Part shown: positions 15,417-18,637 of the stretch, piece by piece | How positions within the stretch are numbered: the first letter of the stretch is position 1 | How the letters are laid out: each line of letters starts with the position of its first letter | Assembly (NCBI GenBank): GCA_036563895.1 | Contig: DATCLN010000154.1 | Coordinates: 1-18,637, forward strand | Origin: ZCTH02-B3 sp036563895 | Lineage (GTDB): Bacteria > Bacillota > Bacilli > Paenibacillales > Paenibacillaceae | DNA length: 18,637 nucleotides | Direction: 5' to 3' | Made by a program: the position numbers and the translations under genes | Notes under the pieces: model-generated | Seen by the model: the letters and a program-made list of their open reading frames with translations, nothing else | The model's database searches: none | What the model was told of the DNA's origin: nothing

Positions 15417-16411
15417 ACGGCGCATCCCCATTCGTCGAAAACGCCGAAAACGGAGAAACCCGCGCGAAAAGCCTGGACGTGGTGACCTTCGGCGAAACGA
15501 TGGGGCTGTTCTTCCCGCAGGGGTCGCGCGGGCTCGGTGACGGCGGGCTGCTCATGCAATCGTTCGGAGGCGCGGAGAGCAACGCCGCCATCGGACTTGC
15601 GAGGCTCGGCCGCAGAGCGGGGTGGTTCAGCCGGCTCGGCGACGATCCGATCGGGCGGCGGATCCTGCGGGAGCTGCGGGGGGAAGGCGTCGACGTCTCC
15701 CGGGTGAAGCTTACGGACGCCGCGCCGACGGGCCTCATGCTGCGGGAAACGGTGCGGGGCAGGCTGTCGGTCTATTACTATCGCAAATATTCCGCCGCCA
15801 GCACGATGACGCCGGACGATCTCGACCCGGACTACATCGGGCGGGCGAAAATCCTGCATATCACGGGCATCACTCCCGCGCTCAGCGCGTCCTGCCGCGA
15901 AACGGTGCGGGAGGCGGTGCGCATCGCCCGCCGGGCCGGCGTGAAGATCAGCTTCGACCCAAATTTGCGCCTGAAGCTGTGGACGCTGGACGAAGCCCGT
16001 CCGGTGCTGATGGAACTGGCCGCCGCCGCGGACTATTTCCTGCCGGGGTACGACGAACTGAAGTTGTTGTACGACACCGATGACCCGGCGGAAATCCGGG
16101 CGCGCATCCGCGAGTTGTCCGCCATCACCGTGGTCAAAAACGCAAACGGCGCCAACTGGCTTTATGACGGCAACGATTTTCGGGAATTTCCGTTCGAACC
16201 CGTGCGGATCGTGGACCCCGTCGGAGCGGGCGACGGTTTCGCCGCCGGCTTTCTCGCCGGCGTCTTGAACGGCGGCCCGCTGGACAAGGCGGTCGAACTG
16301 GCGGCCATCGCCGGCGCCCTTGCGGTGCAGGCGGAGGGCGACTGGGAATCGCTGCCCCACCTGCGCGAAGTCGAACAGGCGCTTGGCCGCACCCGCCACA
16401 TCGAGCGCTGA
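15413..16411 (+). CDS. kdgK: 2-keto-3-deoxygluconate kinase (PfkB family)
   Basis: Phosphorylates KDG to KDPG. The 332-residue product shows PfkB features: GGAESNAAIGLARLG (52-66), SFDPNLRLKLW (180-190) typical of KDG kinases, and the C-terminal signature DPVGAGDGFAAGF with catalytic base D274. The first ~20 residues before LDVVTFGETM are an acidic/polar extension not usual for the family. I choose ATG 15413, which overlaps the kduD stop by 4 bp (ATGA). The in-frame ATG at 15401 directly abuts GGAGG (15396-15400), leaving no spacing, whereas 15413 leaves a rather long 12 nt. The exact start is therefore uncertain. Confidence 0.93.
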   Translation: MNGASPFVENAENGETRAKSLDVVTFGETMGLFFPQGSRGLGDGGLLMQSFGGAESNAAIGLARLGRRAGWFSRLGDDPIGRRILRELRGEGVDVSRVKLTDAAPTGLMLRETVRGRLSVYYYRKYSAASTMTPDDLDPDYIGRAKILHITGITPALSASCRETVREAVRIARRAGVKISFDPNLRLKLWTLDEARPVLMELAAAADYFLPGYDELKLLYDTDDPAEIRARIRELSAITVVKNANGANWLYDGNDFREFPFEPVRIVDPVGAGDGFAAGFLAGVLNGGPLDKAVELAAIAGALAVQAEGDWESLPHLREVEQALGRTRHIER

Positions 16412-16437
16412 AACCCTTAAGCAGGAGGCGTCCCATC

Positions 16438-17106
16438 ATGAAAAAGTACCGGCTTCTGCTTCAGATCCGGAATGCGGGCGTCGTCGCCGTGCTGCGCGGA
16501 AACTCCGCGGAAGAAGTGGTGAAACTGGCGGAAAAGGCCATCGAAGGCGGCATCCGCGTCGTCGAGGTGACCATGACGGTGCCGCGCGCGCTGGAAGCCG
16601 TCAAAACGCTGTCCCGCCGCTACCAGAGCGAGGATCCGGAAGCGGACAATTACGCGGTCATCGGCGCGGGCACGGTGCTCGACCCCGAAACGGCCCGGGC
16701 GGCCCTCATGGCCGGGGCGGAGTTCGTCGTCTCGCCCAGTCTGAACCGCGAAACGGTCATGCTGTGCAACCGGTACCGGGTGCCGGTCATGCCGGGCGTG
16801 ATGACCATCGGGGAAATCACGGCCGCGCTGGAGCTGGGCGTGGATGTGGTCAAGCTGTTTCCCGGCAACCTCTTTTCCCCGTCGATCATCCCGGCGATCC
16901 ACGGGCCGCTGCCGCAGGCCAACCTGATGCCCACCGGCGGCGTCAGCCTGGCCAATCTCGCCGACTGGATCAAGGCGGGCGCATTTGCCGTCGGCATCGG
17001 CTCCGATCTGACCAGGGAAGCCCAGAAAACCGGCAACTTCGATCTGGTGGCCGAAAAAGCCCGCGCTTACGTCCAGGCGTTCCTGGAAGCGTCCGGCAAA
17101 CGTTAA
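16438..17106 (+). CDS. kdgA: KDPG/KHG aldolase
   Basis: Cleaves KDPG to pyruvate and glyceraldehyde-3-phosphate, the last step of the uronate branch. The 222-residue class I aldolase has E43 in VVEVTMTVP and the Schiff-base lysine K139 in VDVVKLFPGN, as in Eda. VPVMPGVMT (115-123) and PTGGV near the C-terminal phosphate site also fit. A CAGGAGG ribosome site lies about 10 nt ahead of the ATG. It is the last gene of the kdu/kdg operon, 26 nt after kdgK, and is followed by a strong terminator. The symbol eda would be equally valid. Confidence 0.96.
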   Translation: MKKYRLLLQIRNAGVVAVLRGNSAEEVVKLAEKAIEGGIRVVEVTMTVPRALEAVKTLSRRYQSEDPEADNYAVIGAGTVLDPETARAALMAGAEFVVSPSLNRETVMLCNRYRVPVMPGVMTIGEITAALELGVDVVKLFPGNLFSPSIIPAIHGPLPQANLMPTGGVSLANLADWIKAGAFAVGIGSDLTREAQKTGNFDLVAEKARAYVQAFLEASGKR

Positions 17107-17123
17107 GATCGATCGGTGCACAC

Positions 17124-17179
17124 GGCAGGGTGCTCCGCCGCGGTGTTCCCTCCATGGCGGTACCCCTGCCATTCTTTTT
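17124..17179 (+). terminator. terminator of the kdu/kdg operon
   Basis: GGCAGGG (17124-17130) pairs with CCCTGCC (17164-17170), and inside it CCGCC (17135-17139) pairs with GGCGG (17156-17160). The stem is followed by ATTCTTTTT (17171-17179). It lies 17 nt after the kdgA stop codon. Confidence 0.78.
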
Positions 17180-17202
17180 GCGTAAAACAACCCTTTCCCC
17201 GT

Positions 17203-17431
17203 CCCTTGCCATCTTCTCCCCTTCGCTCAGGAACGCGTTTTGGCCCTCCCTCTGCCGCCTTTGCCCCCTCGGTTGAGGGAATATTTCGGCAGCCCCTTTG
17301 CAATCTGCTCCCCTTCACTCAGGAACACATGATCGGCCAGCACCACGCAGCCTCATGCCATCCGCTCTCTTTCGCCCAGGGGAGCGTCTCGGCCAATCCC
17401 TTGCAATCTGCTCCCTTTCGCTCAGGAAGAT
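17203..17431 (-). repeat. left group of degenerate ~30-bp repeats
   Basis: Four copies with the plus-strand form CCTTGCAATCTGCTCCC, then TTCGCTCAGGAA, occur at 17203-17236, 17295-17328, 17351-17385 and 17398-17431. The third is the most diverged. A fifth, weak copy may lie at 17253-17285. After three copies the likeness continues as a (G)AACRC-N-TCGGCC-like tail, so the unit may be about 45 bp. Spacing is irregular (47-92 bp). Confidence 0.6.
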
Positions 17432-17502
17432 TCCGGGCGGCTGCCCGATTTCCGGCGCAACCGCTTGCTCCAGGCATATGGACATTTTGCGCGATTCAAC
17501 AG

Positions 17503-17794
17503 ATCCCTTTCCTGAGCCAAGGGGATAACATTGCAAGGAAGCGTCCGGTGTACCGGGTGCAGCCAGGAAAAAGCCTCGCGTGACGTAAGAAGCAAAAGAT
17601 GCGGCATGTTGCAGCAGCCAAGGAAGCGCTCCATGTACCGGGAAAGGCCGTCTGGAGAAGCTGTTTTCAGGACAAGCCGCTTCAGCGGATCTCTCCTGAG
17701 CGGAAGGGATAACATTGCAAGGGAACGCATTCGAGGTAGAGGATATGGCTGCCAACCAGGCGTACCTTCCCGAACCGAGGGGATAACATGACAG
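17503..17794 (+). repeat. right group of the same repeats, opposite orientation
   Basis: Three copies of TTCCTGAGCGGAAGGGATAA, continuing CATTGCAAGG, lie at 17508-17538, 17691-17722 and (shorter) 17767-17794. By eye, the copy at 17692-17722 agrees with the reverse complement of the left copy at 17398-17431 at 25 of 31 positions. A second direct repeat pair, AAGGAAGCG then a TCC-GTGTACCGGG-like tail, occurs at 17535-17557 and 17620-17642. No gene with recognisable protein sequence occurs here. Confidence 0.6.
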
Positions 17795-17871
17795 ACAAGT
17801 CGGAGAAAAAGCGCCGCGGGCGGCCGGGCGGCATTTACGGGGATGACAGGGCCGGCCGCCCGGAGCGTTGA
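17788..17871 (+). CDS. possible 27-residue basic peptide
   Basis: A short open frame starts at ATG 17788, 5 nt after GAGGGG, and encodes MTDKSEKKRRGRPGG and 12 more residues, rich in Arg, Lys and Gly. The ribosome site comes from the last repeat copy (GAGGGGATAAC). I recognise no family. The frame overlaps an inverted repeat, which may instead be the functional element. This is a low-confidence call. Confidence 0.15.
   Translation: MTDKSEKKRRGRPGGIYGDDRAGRPER
17817..17862 (-). terminator. GC-rich inverted repeat, possible fucU terminator
   Basis: CGGGCGGCCGG (17817-17827) and CCGGCCGCCCG (17852-17862) are perfect 11-bp inverted arms around 24 nt. On the minus strand, downstream of fucU, the stem is followed after 6 nt by TTTTT (17810-17806). 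That gives an imperfect rho-independent terminator; the gap before the T-run and the large loop lower confidence. Confidence 0.4.
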
Positions 17872-17882
17872 CGTGAGGGAGA

Positions 17883-18308
17883 TTACAGAACGCCCTTTTT
17901 CAGGATGATGCAGCCGTAGAGGGCGGTTTCGCCCGTCGCCACGACGGCATAGGCCTTTTTCGCCCGCTCGTAGAACGCGAAGCGCTCCACCATTTCGAAC
18001 GGGTCTTCGAAACCGGCCTTTTCGGCGATGATTTCCCGGAAGCGGTCCCAGATGGGCGTCTCCACGTTGTGGCCCGGCACCTTCTGCATGAGCGCCGCCG
18101 GCTTCTCCGCGAACGCGTCCAGCGGCATGAGCGTCAGGACGGCTTCGAGCACGTCCGTGGCCTTGTGGCCGTCGCAGCGGATCAGGCGCTGCGCCGTGCT
18201 GGCCGCCGGGAAATTGGCGTCCGCGATCACCAGTTCATCGCCGTGGCCCATTTCCGCGAGCACTTTCAGAAACTCCGGGGACAAAAGAGGGGGAATGCCT
18301 TTCAGCAC
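17883..18308 (-). CDS. fucU: L-fucose mutarotase-like protein (RbsD/FucU family)
   Basis: Interconverts the anomers of a pyranose sugar, classically L-fucose, in the cytoplasm. The 141-residue product begins MLKGIPPLLSPEFLKVLAEM and has the family active-site segment GHGDELVIADANFP with H22, D24 and D30, plus the terminal GCIILKKGVL strand. Length is normal for FucU (about 140). It starts at GTG 18308, with GGAGGT 7 nt ahead; the nearby ATG codons are out of frame or run into a stop. No fucose isomerase or kinase lies in the window. Beside a rhamnose pathway it may serve another deoxy- or pectin-derived sugar (fucose, galactose or rhamnose anomers). It stands alone on the minus strand within the window. 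Confidence 0.9.
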   Translation of the reverse strand: MLKGIPPLLSPEFLKVLAEMGHGDELVIADANFPAASTAQRLIRCDGHKATDVLEAVLTLMPLDAFAEKPAALMQKVPGHNVETPIWDRFREIIAEKAGFEDPFEMVERFAFYERAKKAYAVVATGETALYGCIILKKGVL

Positions 18309-18444
18309 GCTTCATACCTCCATTTCTTTTCCTCCCGGCTATTTTCTCCAACCGGAGATCGGGTTCCTGCTTTGCGGAAAAAACTGAGACTGTCGATTAA
18401 TTCTCGCCATTTGCTTGGCGAATCCTTATTGGAAACTCATTTAT

Positions 18445-18484
18445 GACCGTATTCGTTTGTTTTTTACGAATATGGTCTTTTTAT
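18445..18484 (+). terminator. intrinsic terminator in the AT-rich region
   Basis: GACCGTATTCGT (18445-18456) pairs with ACGAATATGGTC (18466-18477) over 12 positions with one G-T pair and a 9-nt loop, then TTTTTATT. No plus-strand gene ends nearby. It may shield the downstream gene from incoming transcription. Confidence 0.65.
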
Positions 18485-18520
18485 TTGATATTATCAATCA
18501 TTCTTTCGTTAGAGTAAAAT
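18485..18520 (+). promoter_or_regulatory. candidate promoter with palindrome for the right-edge gene
   Basis: TTATCA (18491-18496, 4 of 6) and TAAAAT (18515-18520, 5 of 6) are 18 bp apart. A perfect 13-nt dyad TTGATATTATCAA (18485-18497) covers the -35 box and looks like an operator. Transcription would give a leader of about 100 nt before the GTG at 18629. Confidence 0.35.
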
Positions 18521-18628
18521 TTGCGTGGGGGTAAAGTCTGGAAAAAGCGAACATAGAAAAAGAGCTTCTCCCCTGGTAATGTGAAAATGTGAATTTGCTG
18601 AAACACGCACCAAGAGGAGGAAGCTCCT

Positions 18629-18637
18629 GTGCAGCAC
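18629..18637 (+). CDS. start of a gene running off the right edge
   Basis: GTG CAG CAC follows GAGGAGG (18614-18620) at 8 nt. Only three codons are inside the window, so the product cannot be named. AGGAG (18615-18619) can pair with CTCCT (18624-18628), and GAGCTTC (18562-18568) with GAAGCTC (18620-18626), so the ribosome site could be hidden in a hairpin. That design, together with the AT-rich flank, is common ahead of transposase genes; this is a guess. Confidence 0.4.

Larger units (their letters stand above)
18309..18628. other. AT-rich intergenic region
   Basis: No gene of its own. The stretch holds the fucU ribosome site, a small hairpin TCGCCA/TGGCGA (18404-18409 and 18416-18421), a T-rich terminator, a candidate promoter with a palindrome, and the leader of a gene leaving the window. 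It is clearly richer in A+T than the preceding 18 kb, which suggests a junction with DNA of different origin. Confidence 0.5.

Noticed and set aside
17531..17791. An 86-codon plus-strand frame and similar frames of 76-155 codons in 17116-17790
   Set aside because: They differ in frame, cross the repeats, lack ribosome sites and resemble no protein I know.
17203..17794. CRISPR array
   Set aside because: Repeats are imperfect, lie in both orientations, and have irregular spacing with no uniform spacers; no cas genes are near.

Overview
The window (18.6 kb) is GC-rich bacterial DNA with strong Shine-Dalgarno sites (AAGGAGGT, GGAGG), TTG and GTG starts, a CcpA-type cre site, and a sensor kinase / AraC-type regulator / CUT1 ABC transporter block without an ATPase gene. 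Together these suggest a high-GC Firmicute of the Paenibacillaceae type (Paenibacillus, Cohnella or Thermobacillus). This is inferred from gene content and style; no rRNA or other phylogenetic marker is present.

Layout. (1) 1-4943, minus strand: an L-rhamnose operon transcribed leftward, in the order bifunctional rhamnulose-1-P aldolase/short-chain dehydrogenase (RhaEW type), a small ASRT-family protein, rhamnose isomerase (rhaA) and rhamnulokinase (rhaB, cut by the left edge). (2) 4944-5240: divergent control region with a clear sigma-A promoter for the plus strand, a perfect cre match overlapping its -35 box, and an unusual purine-rich then A-rich leader for the rha operon. (3) 5241-11805, plus strand: sensor histidine kinase, AraC-type response regulator, sugar-binding lipoprotein, a terminator-like hairpin, and two permeases. 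(4) 11831-12862: GH105 unsaturated rhamnogalacturonyl hydrolase, followed by a terminator. (5) 12933-17106: a new promoter with a candidate direct-repeat operator, then kduI, a DeoR-type regulator, kduD, kdgK and kdgA, ending in a terminator. (6) 17180-17870: no convincing gene, but a cluster of degenerate ~30-bp repeats in two opposed groups. (7) 17883-18308, minus strand: fucU-type mutarotase. (8) 18309-18637: AT-rich DNA with a terminator, a candidate promoter and a possibly hairpin-sequestered ribosome site in front of a gene that runs off the right edge.

The genes form an almost complete intracellular route for pectin rhamnogalacturonan-I fragments. The sensor/regulator pair presumably detects extracellular oligosaccharide, the ABC importer brings it in, and GH105 splits unsaturated galacturonyl-rhamnose. 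The rha operon then takes rhamnose to dihydroxyacetone phosphate and lactate, while the kdu/kdg operon takes the unsaturated uronate to pyruvate and glyceraldehyde-3-phosphate. The least understood member is the ASRT protein, known elsewhere as a soluble rhodopsin partner but here locked into a rhamnose operon. The repeat cluster and the AT-rich right edge are the main stretches that known gene functions do not explain.
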